DNA of 64,000 bases from Camarhynchus parvulus (lineage: Eukaryota; Chordata; Aves; Passeriformes; Thraupidae), in contig NC_044576.1 in the NCBI RefSeq assembly GCF_901933205.1, forward strand, positions 13,301,024-13,365,023. The letters are read 5' to 3'. A model generated the notes under the pieces. That model did not search any database, had not been told where the DNA came from, and worked only from the letters and a program-made list of their open reading frames with translations. This document shows, one piece after another, positions 12,104 through 24,999 of the stretch (positions are counted from its first letter, which is position 1; every line of letters begins with the position of its first letter). Position numbers and translations under genes: made by a program.

Positions 12104-13614
12104 CTGACATAGTTTGAAGGACTAACAAGCTAGGTGAGAATATTTCTATTGTGTTCAAAGATGTCTTCATTTTAAACCAGATGGGAAACAAAGAGGAACT
12201 CATGCCAATTTCTGAAACCTTAGTATTCACTCTCCTGCAGCTCCTCTTTTCTTCCCTTGCTGCCAGACGCACTCACATATTCAGTCTCAGTGAAATAAAG
12301 TCTGTCCTTTTTTTAAAAAAAGAGCTACATAATTCTCTCTTTGATTAAGATTTTACTCTGGAGAGAAACTGCACACTAGTGCCTTCCCAACAACATTCTT
12401 TTTGGCATAGCTAGCCCAGCCCAAAGAAAACTTTTCTGAAATGTGAGATCCCAACCCTTGGTCCAGCTTGCCAGAACACCGTTCTTACGCTCAGTATCAC
12501 TTCTGAAGACACTTTCCATCTACAGAGAGCTAACACTCAGGAATCTTATTTTGGGCAAAGCTAGAAGAGCATCAACTTCATCAGAAGCAACAGCTGATTC
12601 TTCAAAAGGAACAGTTTAGTAATGTCTGTCCATTTAATTTGTTTCTTTGACTCTCGGTGATGAACAGAAGGTTCTGAGCCTAGGACTCCTACGACCAATT
12701 GCATTTCTAATCTTAGATTACATGTTTCTGAATAAATGCAACAGCAGATAAAAGGCTGAGGAGGCACAGAAGGAATAATTTGTCAAAACACAAACTAATC
12801 CACCTTTACATCATGGGACTACAGCTGAAGATAAATCCCATTCCAAATAGTAAAGGCTTGGCTGAGAAATGTGGATATGGGCTCCTCTGGCATTCATTCC
12901 CTTTGCTCCACTGAGAGCCACATAAGCCTACAGGAAAGAGGTGCTTAAAAAGGTGTGTGGAAAGCTGAAAATAAAAGAGAGTATTGAAGACAAGATAAAA
13001 ATATTTTGCTTAAAGTACAGGTAGCAATCTGTTAGAGAATCCCAAAATACTCACAGCTGTAAAGCTGTACAGCAAATGCCAAACATTAAAGCCAAGTAGT
13101 AAGATGAAGCATCAGTAAATAAGTGTCAAAGAAACTGGATTATAAAATTAAACATGAACATATATTTTAATGTCTGCAAAATGTTTCTTTCAGGAAACAT
13201 TAGGTACTAATAAAGAATGCCTTCAGGCTTCTGTACCACTGCATATATCAGAGGGGTTTTTTTGCTAACAATTTGGGGAGTTTATGCCTCTGGGTGCTGC
13301 TGCTATGATTTCAGAATAGAATTATCTGATGCTATGTGATTTCTTGAATCATTAGTTTTCCATTTCTTCTAACTTACTTTTCATTTTTCTTTTATTTATC
13401 CACGCACACAGTGATACAAGCTGCCACAAAGGAATAATGAAGAGACCCTTGGAAATAAAATATTACTTGATACGTTCTTAAAACATGTTAGGATGCACCT
13501 GATATCATCATCTAACATGATACTCCTAATTACTATTTGCATGCCCAATTCACTTCTAATATATATTGCAGGAGGCATTACTGCATCCTCACTCTGATAC
13601 ACGACCAGCACAAG
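12104..13614. other. Unique noncoding sequence
   Basis: Nothing recognisable. The upstream extension of the CxxC frame (to 12272) overlaps an unrelated + strand frame. No CpG-rich promoter is seen. The last bases run directly into the CR1 copy. Confidence 0.5.
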
Positions 13615-13835
13615 AGGTTTCTTCCCCCAGAGGGTGGCTGGGCACTGGAACAGCTCCCCAGGGCAGAGGTCACAGCACCAGCCTGACAGAGCTCAGGCAG
13701 TGTTTGGACAAAGCTCTCAGGCACAGGGTGTAGCTGGTTTATCTCCTGGGGATGATTCTGTCCAAGGCCAGGAGTTAGACTTGATGATCCTTACAGGTCC
13801 CCTCCTAGTCAGGATATTCTGCAATTCTAAGATTC
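13615..13835 (+). mobile_element. CR1 LINE, 3' end fragment
   Basis: CR1 (chicken repeat 1) is the main non-LTR retrotransposon of birds. The segment contains the family's 3' signature in order: AGAGGGTGGCTGGGCACTGG, the GGCAGAGGTCACAGCACC block, GACAGAGCTCAGGCAG, GGCCAGGAGTTAGACTTGAT and GATCCTTACAGGTCC. It ends in the short 3'-terminal repeat, here degraded to ATTCTAAGATTC. Copies typically lack most of the 5' part through incomplete reverse transcription, and this one keeps only about 220 bases. Point differences throughout mark it as an old copy. The 83-codon frame starting at 13634 is an artefact of this repeat. Confidence 0.92.
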
Positions 13836-14870
13836 ACCTAAAAGAACAGTCCCTTTCCAAACCAGAATTGATAGACAAGAGGTAGCGAATGAGATTTAAC
13901 ACACGTAAACCGTATTCAAGTGTCAATAACTCTTCTGAGTAAAACAAAAATTGGTCCTTGAATACTAAGGTTGAAAGGAAGTTCTGACTTATTAAAAGTT
14001 ACACAGTCTACCTACAGAAATGCGTTATCATTTCTTCATATTTGTTCCAAGAAAAGAAATACACTTTTTTTTCTGAATAATCAGTCTCACACTGGTTCAG
14101 ACCTAGCAACAGATTTTACAAACAGTCTTAGTTTACTCCCTAAGACCACAGAATTTATAAGAAGGCCTAAGCAGTCTGGAGAGTTATGAAGTAATTTTGA
14201 TTAGGAACAGATTTAATTTCTGGTGACTGTATAGAATATGGTCTAACATTGTGTGCAATTTTGCAGTCTCATAGCCAATTTGAGACTCAATTCACATGAA
14301 AAAAATTTCTTTTGAAATCAGAAAAAAGAAAAATAATGGGGCTAGAGGAAACAAATAATTTTGAATACTGTAGATCTGCAACTGGACAAATACTGTCAAA
14401 AAGAGATGTTGAAATAAAAACATTTATGGATTTGAAACTCAGTATTCTAATAAGAGGTGAACTACTTTTAGAAGACAATGGGATCCATATGACCAGTACA
14501 AACATAAACCTGAATGCAGCTAAAACTTGCATGGCAAACACTTCCAACTGAGAAAGGAATAGGAAATCCAAGAGAGAGCAGGAAAAATCCCACAGACTTC
14601 AGCGACTTCACAAACAAAGCATAAGACATGAATTTGGAAGGGCTACTACTCAGGGTTTTAGGCCTAAAATAAATTATTGTGTTTACCTATCATCCAATGG
14701 AGACCAGTGCTGAGTGAAGAGTGAAAACTGCAGAACATATCAATCTACTGTTGATTTGTTTTCCAAAGAGAGGTTGTGGCAGGAAAAAGACAAGTTTGAT
14801 ACTTGCTTTCCATATTTCCAGTGACCATTTATATTAACAGATCCATTAACCTAACCTTTTTACCATAGGG

Positions 14871-14889
14871 TAAAGGTAAATTACCTTTA
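14871..14889. repeat. Near-perfect palindrome, 9-bp arms
   Basis: TAAAGGTAA, one central A, then TTACCTTTA. The arms are exactly complementary with a single-base centre. It lies in a very AT-rich patch, so low complexity makes it less surprising. It could be a dimeric binding site or chance. Confidence 0.6.
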
Positions 14890-16962
14890 TTTAATTAATT
14901 TAGTTTTTAATAAAAATTATACCGGTTTTAATTGAACTACACAGTCTCAATTCTGAAGACAAATAATGCAGAAAAATAAATAGAAAATTCAATATCACCA
15001 TAAAGACCCTATAAAATTTGTCTGCTGCCAGATTATTTTCATTGTCTGATGCCACTTATCAAGATCCTAGAAATCAAACTGTGGGATATTAAAAAAAAAG
15101 GAATACCTTAAAGCCACATACATCTCCTTTTAGACATCATTTGCGAGTTCACACTTTCCTTAATTTCTTGTCTAGACCATTGTATACAAAGAACCACCCA
15201 AGCCAACACTCCCATTTTCACTGTGAAGTGTGTCTGGGATATATTGCAAGGCTGATAAATTGTACACATCAGAGTATTGAGCACACCAGAATAAGAATAG
15301 AGAATTGGGGAACAATTAAGGGCAGAAGGAGACGCAGGGAGAAAGAGTCAGATTTGGTCTTTCACTCACGTTTCACCATTGCCTGTTCCAACAGTAGTGT
15401 GGCTGTGGAGGCAAGTGGGATTTCTAGGCCAAACATGATTTGTAGCAGGAAGTAAGAAATTTAACTACAGTAATTAATGGAGAAAAAAAGATGAACAAAC
15501 TTTTGGGCAGATATGCCTTTCTTCAGGCTTGCTGTTCCTCACAGTCCTTGTGTTTTCATTCATTTTTTTCAGATGATCAAGTAGATATGTTTTGTGGCTG
15601 ACAACAGACCTAAAGAAGGGCATATGTGTCCAAACAGTTTAAACATCATTTGCTCTAATAAAAGTTATTGTTGTCGTTACAACACCTGTTGTTATAAACC
15701 TTGCCTTGGCTCCTTTTCACATCCGGCATAAATTCTGAAAATTCTCTTAAGTAATTCAGATGCAAGGAAAGAAATAGCTGCTTCTCCTCTTGCCTCTGCA
15801 CTGTTTAGTCATGCAATGACCAGAATCCAAAGTACCAAAATGGTCCAGGCAAAGATACTGCCAGGATACTTCCACTTTGACAAGCACCAGGAAGTATTAG
15901 GCATTTCATGGGAAATAGTCTTCCCTTCAGATTTCCAGACTGATTTACAACTCAGGGTCAAATAAGCATTCTCATCTTCCTTGGCAGTAAGAACCAAAAC
16001 ACACAAACGGCTACAGATTGTTCAAACTTCAGTAAGAAAAGAGAGAGGACTACAGACTTCCATTTGTTTCCTCAGCGCCTTACACTGGCTAGTCTATATC
16101 AGAATCGTTAATGACTTGAGATCTGAATATAGTTTGAATGAAAACATTTCAAAGCTCACAAGGCTCTGTTCCCAGTAAGTCTGGTTTTTGTATAATGAAA
16201 TGCATTCCTTCTGGCCTAATGTTACAGACTTGGCAAAAGAAATGCCTTTGGTATGAGCAAAAATTCCAAACTTGAGTCTTGCAATTGCCCCTTCGAAAGG
16301 GTCATTTATTGTGCATGTTGTTTATCAGCATGTGTCTAAAATGAATGCTGCTTCAATGCAAAGCAACAGGAGGTCACATTATAATTGGAATGCAATCAGT
16401 AGAATTGCTTATGACTTGGTTTCCTTTCTAAAATGGCAATCCATGCCACATTGGCTATTATATTAATGTTTTTTGCATTACTAAAAAGTAGAAGGGGAAA
16501 AAAGTCTTTACAGTGAGCAGCTGATACAGTTTTCTATAACTGAAAGATCACATGAGCTAAACAAGACCCAAACAGTTCACCTTTAAAATACCAAACCATC
16601 TGGTTGGCTGTCCCAAGATAAATCTTAATGATAAATGTCTTCGTTTTGATGTTACAAAGGAAACGTGGATCTGCTCACTTTTGGCGCAGCTGCAAACACA
16701 CTGGCGACAGCAGAATAGAACTCAGATGTCAAAAATATAGGAAAAGACATTAAAAAATATATTTTTACTGCATTTTACCAGATATACAGCTGGCAATTAG
16801 AACTCCTGAGTTTTCCAAAGAAACCTTTGGAAAGTGTTTTTTTGTTTGTTTGTTTTCAGTTGGAATTTGATTTTTAGGGTTTTTTTAAGTTTCTTTTTTA
16901 CATCTTCATCCAGACAAAGCAGAAAGCTTAAAATATGCATGACAGAAATTGCAATATGCTTT

Positions 16963-16993
16963 GCATATTACATATATATATATTACATATATA
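16963..16993. repeat. Short TA-rich microsatellite
   Basis: Two ATTACATATATA units abut in a TA dinucleotide tract. It appears to be slippage-generated simple sequence. Confidence 0.7.
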
Positions 16994-17096
16994 ACTCAAT
17001 TCATATTTTGTCAGTGTTTCATGGTTATTAAGGATAAATTAAAATAGATTAAATTAAAATAAATGGAAAATCTGAAGGGTTATGGCAAAGACAATA

Positions 17097-17432
17097 ATCA
17101 CAGACTCACAGAATGGGTCAGGTTTGAAGGAACTACAGAGGGGTCATGTACCCCAACCTCCCTGCTCAAGCAGAGCCATCCCAGAACATATGGCAAAGGA
17201 TTTGTTTCCAGACAGTTCTTGAATATCTCCAGTGAGGAGACTCCACAGCCTCTCTGGGCAATCTGTTCCAGTGTGCAGTCACCTGCACATAAAGTAAAGA
17301 AATTCTTCCTCATGTTCAGGTGGAACTTCCTGTGTATCAATTTCTGCCCGTTGCTTCTTGTCCTCCTGCCCACCACCACCGAGCAGAGCCATCATTTCAA
17401 CACGCTCCTTTCAGACACTTCAAGACAATGAA
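17097..17432 (-). mobile_element. CR1 LINE, 3' end fragment
   Basis: Read on the minus strand this is the 3' end of a CR1 element. On the + strand it starts with the reversed terminal repeat (ATCACAGACTCACAGAATGG) and continues through CCTCCCTGCTCAAGCAGAGC, TATCTCCAGTGAGGAGACTC, TTCTTCCTCATGTTCAGGTG, GAACTTCCTGTG and CACCACCGAGCAGAGCC. It ends near CACTTCAAGACAATGAAGAG. About 335 bases survive, so the copy is 5'-truncated. It belongs to a different CR1 subtype from the copy at 13615 and matches the one at 56889 closely. The overlapping 122- and 93-codon open frames are by-products of this repeat. Confidence 0.93.
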
Positions 17433-19638
17433 GAGTAATAAAAAGAGCTCTAATTCTATGCAGAAAAAAATATCCATACAAACTTTACCATAACTGAGCA
17501 TAAAACTTCCACCTTTACCCAAAGGTACAAAAATAAGCTTTGGTATAGAATTTGTATTAATTTTCTCATGCTAATATTTTTAATATAGAAGAGGGCAAAT
17601 AGTAAACCTTCTATTCACACCAACTGATGACATCTAAAAATTTCAAATGCACCTTAAAGAGAGCCAGAGGGAACTTTCAATTGAAATTTTTAAAAACAAA
17701 AAAATTAAAAAGAATTTGCTGAAGGTTTCATAAATCGCAGCAAAGGTGAGAAAAACTTTATCTTTCAACATTTTCAACATTTATTGCATTTCTACAGATT
17801 GGCAAAGGTATTTCTGTTTCTTTTCACTCTTTTGCCAGAGACAGTAACTATAAGTAATTTCTCAAATCCTCTGTAATGTCTCAGGCATTTAAGTGGTCAG
17901 CTCTGAATTTCCTCTTCTTACTTATTGACCTTTGATGACAGAAGTCCATTTCAATGTAACATTTCTGTAACCAAATCTGAAGGCTCTTCTCCAGGTAATA
18001 ATATTGCAGCTTTTCCCAGTACTCAGCTTCTGCCTTGACATCACTCAATTTCCTTCCATTCCCTCATTTTACATACTATAGACAACTATCCCAGTGATAA
18101 TTCTGTCTCCTTTCATTAGACAGTTACAGATTTTTTTTTTGGCCAGTGAAACACATTATTTTCACCTTTCTTCATGAATTCTGTCTGATAAGCCCTGCTT
18201 TATTTTCTTTTTCACTTACTCCCCATCTGTTTCTGGATATCAGTTTTATTTTACTCATTCCATTCTACTGTTCAGCTATTCATCAATGGATGATTCTTCT
18301 GTGCTCCTGCTTATATATACAGTACTTAATTATTCACAGATGCACTGCCTCCCATCCAACCCATGCTCTTCTTGTTACTTAGCAGAGATGAAACAAGTGT
18401 CTTTTACTTAACTCTTCTATTTCTTCAAAGGCAATTTTCCTAGACATCTGACCATTTTCATATCGCATATTGAACTCCTACCAGGCTACAGCTACTTCTC
18501 AAACAAGCTACTCCAGTTATTACAACATTTGGATCTCCATTTACAGATGGTGAAGTAAGGGTTACATATGTCCAGTCCCCAACTCATATGCTTTTATTTT
18601 CCTGTCCTATCATACTGTAAACTTCTAATTTTCCTGTTTACTCTCACATATATTGTTGGGTGTCATGACACAAACATGCACTTTCTTGGGTGGTCTCTGT
18701 GCATCTATTTACATCATTCACTTTTTCCTAAAATTTCAGTTTGCATTGCCTTCAATATTATTTTTAGCCTGTTTGGTACTCCTATGGCCTCACAAATAAT
18801 GTTCCCTATCATAAAAAAATACCATAAGGAGCTTCTAGCATCACAAAAATCTTGCATTAAAGAGTAGGATGCCAAGTCATAAAAGATAGAATTAGCATGA
18901 GGTTTGGCAGAGACAAAGAGAGAAATGGAGCTACAGGACTGGACAAAACAAATGCCATCAAAACAAAAGGTTTTGGGAAAATCTAAAGGTCCATAACTAA
19001 AAAGTGTAGTTTGCACTACTTTGGCATTCTGAAATATTAAAATAGGCACATGGACAAGAGTGCAGGAGATTTAGAGAGCGTTTGGGATTTTACAAGATCA
19101 TCCACTCATGTTCCCATCATCTATTTCAACTTTTCCTTTGGATCCAAGTCAAGAATTCCATATCCAAATCACACTCAGTTCTTTTTCATCTTAATGATAC
19201 CCAAGCATTCTAGCAGGAAGCACATAATATCACCATTTGACTGAAGTTATCTTACTACTAGCTTTGTGTGTACTGTTGTTCTGGGAATTGCATCCAACAG
19301 AAGGTAGTAGAGGATTGAATCACAACTCTTTCATACCTCAATTTGAATTTCATGGTGTATGCCATGTGGGTAAATACCTAACATCTCTCACTAAACTACA
19401 ATGGGATAACTCCTCAGGGAGATTAAGTCATTACCCTGTTTCAGTGATTACAGCATGCCTGTGAAAGCTGTAATCCAAACGGCAAGACGCGTTTGCCTCA
19501 GCAATTACTAGAATATAGACAGGAGATCAATGCTTGTATTGATGCTCTTTTATAAAATTTACATTTTTATCTTATGGTAAAGACTTGTGCTATTTCATTT
19601 GCTTCAGAACCCAGTCTAACTTTTAGTATCCACACTAG
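17433..19638. other. Unique noncoding sequence, about 2.2 kb
   Basis: No gene or repeat family is recognised. The stretch 18140-18860 is strongly pyrimidine-rich on the + strand, which keeps several short hydrophobic frames open (for example 18146-18382 and 18568-18867). These have no supporting signals. Confidence 0.5.
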
Positions 19639-20173
19639 TGCTGCTGTTTAACCCCAGCCAGCAAATGAGTACCATACAGCCACTCCCTTGCTGTTTGTCT
19701 GGGATATATTTATGCAATGGGAGCAGAACTGGGGAAAAAATAAAGGTAAAACCCATCGGTTGAGATAATGACAGTTTAGTAAATGAAATAAAGTCAGATA
19801 TAATAATAATAGTAATGAAAACAAGAGAGAAGAGAGGAATAAAACCTCTGGACTGATGCCCAGCCAGTCCCCCAGCAGTGGTTGGTCTCTCCTGGACAAC
19901 TTCCCTGTTTCTATACTGAGCAGGGCATTCCATGCTATGGAATATCCCTTTGGCCAGGTCAGCTGTCCTGGCTGTGCTCTCTACCAGCTTCTTCCGCACC
20001 TCCTCACTGGCAGAAGGGGGAAACTGAAAAAGTTCTTGACTCAGAGTAAGCACACTGAGCAGCAACTAAAACATCAGTGTGTTATCAACATTATTCTCAC
20101 ACTAAAACCAAAACACAGCACTGAACCAGCTACTAGGAAGAAAATTAACTCTATTCAAGCCAAAAGCAGAACA
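19639..20173 (-). mobile_element. Solo LTR of an avian ERVL-type endogenous retrovirus
   Basis: A 535-base element starts on the + strand with TGCTGCTGTTTAACCCCAGC and ends with AAGCAGAACA, keeping the TG...CA termini of retroviral LTRs. Internal landmarks familiar from bird ERVL LTRs are GGAATATCCCTTTGGCCAG (19939-19957), the TGTTATCAACATTATTCT stretch (20080-20097) and TACTAGGAAGAAAATTAACT (20131-20150). No second LTR, gag/pol remnant or primer-binding region flanks it, so it is a solo LTR left by recombination. The flanking pentamers (ACTAG before, CTATG after) do not form a clean target-site duplication. The minus orientation follows my memory of the family consensus and is less certain than the identification. 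Open frames of 149, 83 and 108 codons inside are not genes. Confidence 0.87.
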
Positions 20174-23100
20174 CTATGTTAGACTTTCAAATAGACTTTT
20201 GAGTAATTTATGAAATGCTCAATACATTGGATTTTTTGCAGGCATCATTACTTGAAAGTGGAAAAAATTATTAGTGAAATGTAGGGCTTGATTTTTTTTT
20301 TCATTTTACAGCTAACATGTTACCATTACAGAAATATCTATTGTAAGTCTTCTACTAATATTTGATCACTTATCTACCCCTCTAGCAGTTATCTAAAACT
20401 CCTGAGGAATGAATGACAGAAAGAACTGCACAGCAGAACTGTTAATGGTTTAGAACACAAAAATTTGAGATTAAAAGATCCATATGGTGGGAGGGGGGAA
20501 AGCCACCAAAACTCAAAAAACCCCAACAAAACAAACAATCAAGAAAACCCCCATAAGCAAACAGCTCAGCATTTAGCACTAAAGATAAATTTTCACTTTT
20601 TTTTTCACCAATACGTCAAAGTTCTTCATCAAAGTTTTTCTTGCGGACTAGAACTTCACACAGCAGTGTGTTTTAAGTACAAAACATATCCAGAAAATAC
20701 CTAGTTTCTTAAGTGTTCTAAACCTAAACCTATTTATGCTTATTATCAAATTTTAAATCCACTACAAATACAATTTCTTTTCATAATGTACTGACCATTG
20801 TAATAAACAGACTGTCAACTTGTATTTATGCTACTATATGAAGAGCATACTTGAAATTACCCTTCTCATTACTACAAACATTTGTACTGTAACTGAGAAA
20901 TAACTAAAAACATAAAGCCAAGTGAAACCCCAAATGACGGTTAAAAGATTTTTTTTTCTTTTGTGACAGTAGTATAGAAGTACCAGAAGAAAGTCAAGAA
21001 CTTCTCTTGTTTCAAATTATGCCATGGTATGATACATTTCTTGCATACCTGTGGTACTTTCAAGATTGAGAAAGATCCCTTCAAATGTTTGGACTATAAT
21101 TTTGGAATTTATGCAAAAAAGTCTTTAGCAAGCAAACTGGTCAAAATACTATTTTATACAAATTTAAACATTTTTCACTCCAAATTTTTACCATTTATTG
21201 ATTTGATTGCTTTAGATCTTCATTATTTGCATTCTTAATGCTACTGACCCTGATGTCATTCCATTTAATGTCCTAAGCACTACTATAACTAAAACTTACA
21301 CAGTTTTGAAAATTTCAAACACTACATTAGAATTTTCATTTTTAAAATGTCAAGTAAGTACAATAAATACATTCCTAGGAAGTTCAGCTTTCCTTCTCTC
21401 CCTAGATCAAGAGTACAGAGTACCTGGCTTTTCCATGCAGCAGCGAGCTCCGGCTTGAGGAATTTCTCTGTGGAGCAAGCAGACCTACAGCACATTCACA
21501 GCATGGAAAGGTGATCTGGATGTGAGCAGCAGGTCCAGACTTGAAGTGTTAACATTATAGCACATTTACACAGCTAGGTCTTTGCCCATTCATGGAGGGC
21601 TCATGGGAAAAAGACCAGCCAGGAGCAGGCTGTCACTGCCAGAACAATCCAGGGCTGCAGCACACTCAGTGCCAGCACTGGAGGGGCTCCTGAAGAAGGC
21701 AGCAGCCAGAAACAGAGCAAAGGATGGAGAAATTGGTCTAGCAGGCCACATACAGCTGGAGGCATCATTTGGGTACCCCTGCTGGAAACCATAAAACTCT
21801 ATAAGCTTTGTGAAATAAGCACTATTACATTCACAGTGGAATGTATCACAGTATCTTTAGCCTAAATGTTGCTACTTCAGATGAAGCTGGGAAGGGTATA
21901 TTATTTCTTCGACAAGTTATATACAGATCAAGAACATAAACAACTAGTAATAAACATCAACATTTATCAGACTTTACCCATTCATCTGTTGCGAATATGA
22001 ATGCTGGAAAGGGCACAACCCACCCCTGGAGGCATCTCTGTTCTGCTGCCTGCAGATGTTGACAGAAAGTTCCTCCTCACTTTCCAGTGGTGATGGTTGC
22101 AGCAGGACTTGAAACTACAAATGCCTCATCTGTCCATTCTTTCTTGGAAAAGAAAAGTACTAGTCATAGCTCCTGCTTAGCTGGGTGATAGAAGGTGATA
22201 ATCCTTTCAGGAATGTCACACTTAATATCTACTTTGGGCATGACAATCACAAAATTCCAAGGAGATTAGCATTGCAGAACCCACTAAAAGAAAACTTTGC
22301 TATGGCAAGATGGTAGCCTAAGGATAAAATTAATGAAACCATATAGGAAAGGTTCTTTTTCAATTACCAATTCTTGCTCCAATCTATGCTTCCTAACACC
22401 AAGCTTCTATTGAGATTTCACACAGATGAAATTTCTACCAAATAATTTAGTGTTTTCTACAAACTGCAAGGCAAGCAGGAAGCTGGGTAATTCAGCATGT
22501 ACATTGATCACCATACTTAGTATTAGTTATAACAGTAAATACATATTCAATCATTACGCAAGGGCTTCCAGTTAGAAATAGAGAGATATGGCAGAAACGG
22601 AAGGAAAAAGATTCTCTCTAATGAAAGACTACTGATGTTCTGCCACTAATTAGTAATGTGAAAACATTCTGCAGGATTTCAGAGTAACAATATAGAATGT
22701 TTTTTTTTTTTAATACACTGGATTAAAATTTAATGCCTAAAGGAAAAGTTCTTCCTGAACAAAAATCAAATCTCTCTAAATTTTAGTTTCTTTCTTGCAG
22801 ATTAATAACTCAGTTTAGTATTTCCTGCACTTATTGATGGAAACTCATGTTAGAAATATTGGCAGCATAAAGCCAAGATTTCCTATAATGTCCCAAATTA
22901 GTTGGCTACCACAGGTTTATGGATTATTAATGCATCTCCTGTTGGCATTCTGCCTGATACCATTTTTCATTGAAATATTAAACCAAATTCAATCTTTTCT
23001 AGATTTTTAGTAACATAAAGCTTGCAAACAGCATTAACCCCTGTTCCAAGAGTCTCTCATTCAATAAGTCTTTTAGGCACATGTTTAAAATCATCCATAT

Positions 23101-24999
23101 TCAGCAAAAGACAAAAGCACATAATGGAATCTAGGTGACAGTTCAGATATTTTGCTGAATTAGGGTAAGTAATGTAATTGTTCCTATTAAATAAAAAATG
23201 CTCCACCATAAGAGGGATTGGCTTTTAAATAATGGTGTTTACCTTACTAAACTGAATTAATATATTTTCAATTGAAACAAAGAATTTGGATAATTAAGCA
23301 TAAACATTCATAACTCTATTTTTGTAACTAGGAAATAAAGCTTTTGTAATTCTGACAAGATGTAGGATTGAACATTAGGATGTTAGGTGGAAATTTTACC
23401 TAATAGAAATTCACCACTAACAAGTTGAAAATGCACAGTTCTTTTTTTTTTTTCTGAAGTGCTTTCTAGATCATGAAAAAGGACAACTACACATACCAAA
23501 AGCAGGTATCTGTGTTTTGTTTAACCAGAGTGCCTGATGAGATTAAATAAGACAATGGAGTTAACACACATCACGTATGTATACCAACAGAATTTAGTCT
23601 CTCATTCCTCATGGAAAGACCAGTAAAGTGGCAATATAGTTGTTCTTATGAAATAATTATTACTGTATTGTTTAAAATGAAAAACTGGAATTTGAATATA
23701 ATTTATAAATTGTAGCATTTTACCTCTTTCATATTCACAAATCCAAAGATACTAGCAAACAGTTTAGCGAGGTTAAATTGTTATCCTAACCATCTTTCCC
23801 TGATGAAACAAAAAGGGAGCAACATTCCTTCCAGATGTGCAATAAGAAGAGAGAATCACTCTGTTCCCAGAGGATGCAAGAACTCAGAATTTCAAAGGCT
23901 GATGCCAGGAAGCCTTGCCAGATATACTTCACAAAAAATGTTTGATGAATTATTATGGTGAGCATCAACTTTTCAGATAAATTACTGAAAATAAACTGGT
24001 TTGTATCTCAATGGAGAGTATAAATTTCCTTTTTGTTTTGGGAACTTGAAGTATGGAGAAAGCTGTTGACCATTCCACCTCTCGCTGAACTAACAACATT
24101 TTACTAAAAATCTGTTGCTTTCCAAATTTCCTTTACTTGTAGCTCCATAAATTTAGTCAGAGGAAAGATATCCAAAAAAATTCTTACACAAAATTATGAC
24201 AACCAAGTGATTTGCAAACTGCCTGAATCTGCACAATCTGTAAGAGGAAAATCACTGACCTGCAAAATTAAACCCTTAACTAACAATTTCTATAAAACTT
24301 TATGAAAGGAAGCTGAAAAACATGGTTCCAGTGTTGATTCTCACATACAGACATGATAAACAAATCTGATTACAACATTGGCTGGGAATTAATACTGACA
24401 TGTACAGATTTTATTTAAAAATCATCAGAGTAGTAATATGTATCTGAAAAGAGTGTTCTGTGATAAAGCAGAAGCAACAAGCTTTTAAACTCTCAGCCAT
24501 GAAAACTCATCTTACGCTTTCTCCTACACTTGCAGGTATAGGAAAAGCTACCCTCCACTCTGTAGCTCTAGAACCTCCACGTCTCATGAAGTATTTTTCT
24601 TTTTAACTGATGAGGACTAGGAAAGAACTTTCAAGATTGTTATAAGAATTGGCCAGCAATCACACAGCTTCATTTTACATGTCCACAGTGATCAAAAAGG
24701 ATTTCTCACTGGACAGAACTGAAATTACAACTTCAGAACAGGCTTCAGAATAGAATTATCGGCCATGAAAGAGTCAGAAGCATAAAAAAAAAAGAGTATG
24801 ATCAAGAATAATCTAAACATAAAGTACTTCTTCCAAATAGTGCAGACTTTTTATGTTTCTGCCTTCATCTTCCTTCTCTTGTCCCCTTCATGCTTCTAAA
24901 TATTTCTGGGATTATTCAAATTGCCTAAATAAAATTCATGCATAAGAAACTCTTTTGCCTAAATACATGAAGGCTTATTACCACATTTCTTTACTGGCA
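20174..24999. other. Unique noncoding sequence, about 4.8 kb
   Basis: No repeat family or gene recognised. A GC-richer patch at about 21420-21790 stands out from its AT-rich surroundings but shows no known repeat signature. T12 runs occur at 22700-22711 and 23442-23453. Good donor-like GTAAGTAA at about 23166 closes only frames with stops. Confidence 0.5.

Larger units (their letters stand above)
13836..17096. other. Unique noncoding sequence, about 3.3 kb
   Basis: No further repeat or gene is recognised. It includes the near-palindrome at 14871-14889 and a TA-rich stretch at 16963-16993, both listed separately. The minus frame at 15809-16006 ends in a hydrophobic run (FAWTILVLWILVIA) but has no start context or homology I recognise. 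A TTTTGGCGC (E2F-type) string at 16679-16687 is notable only because CpG is rare here. Confidence 0.5.

Noticed and set aside
13634..13885. 83-codon + frame
   Set aside because: Produced by the CR1 3' end at 13615-13835.
17063..17431. 122-codon + frame and 93-codon minus frame
   Set aside because: Both are contained in the CR1 3' end, mostly its untranslated region.
19616..20065. 149-codon minus frame and nested frames as genes
   Set aside because: They lie within the solo ERVL-type LTR, which does not encode protein.
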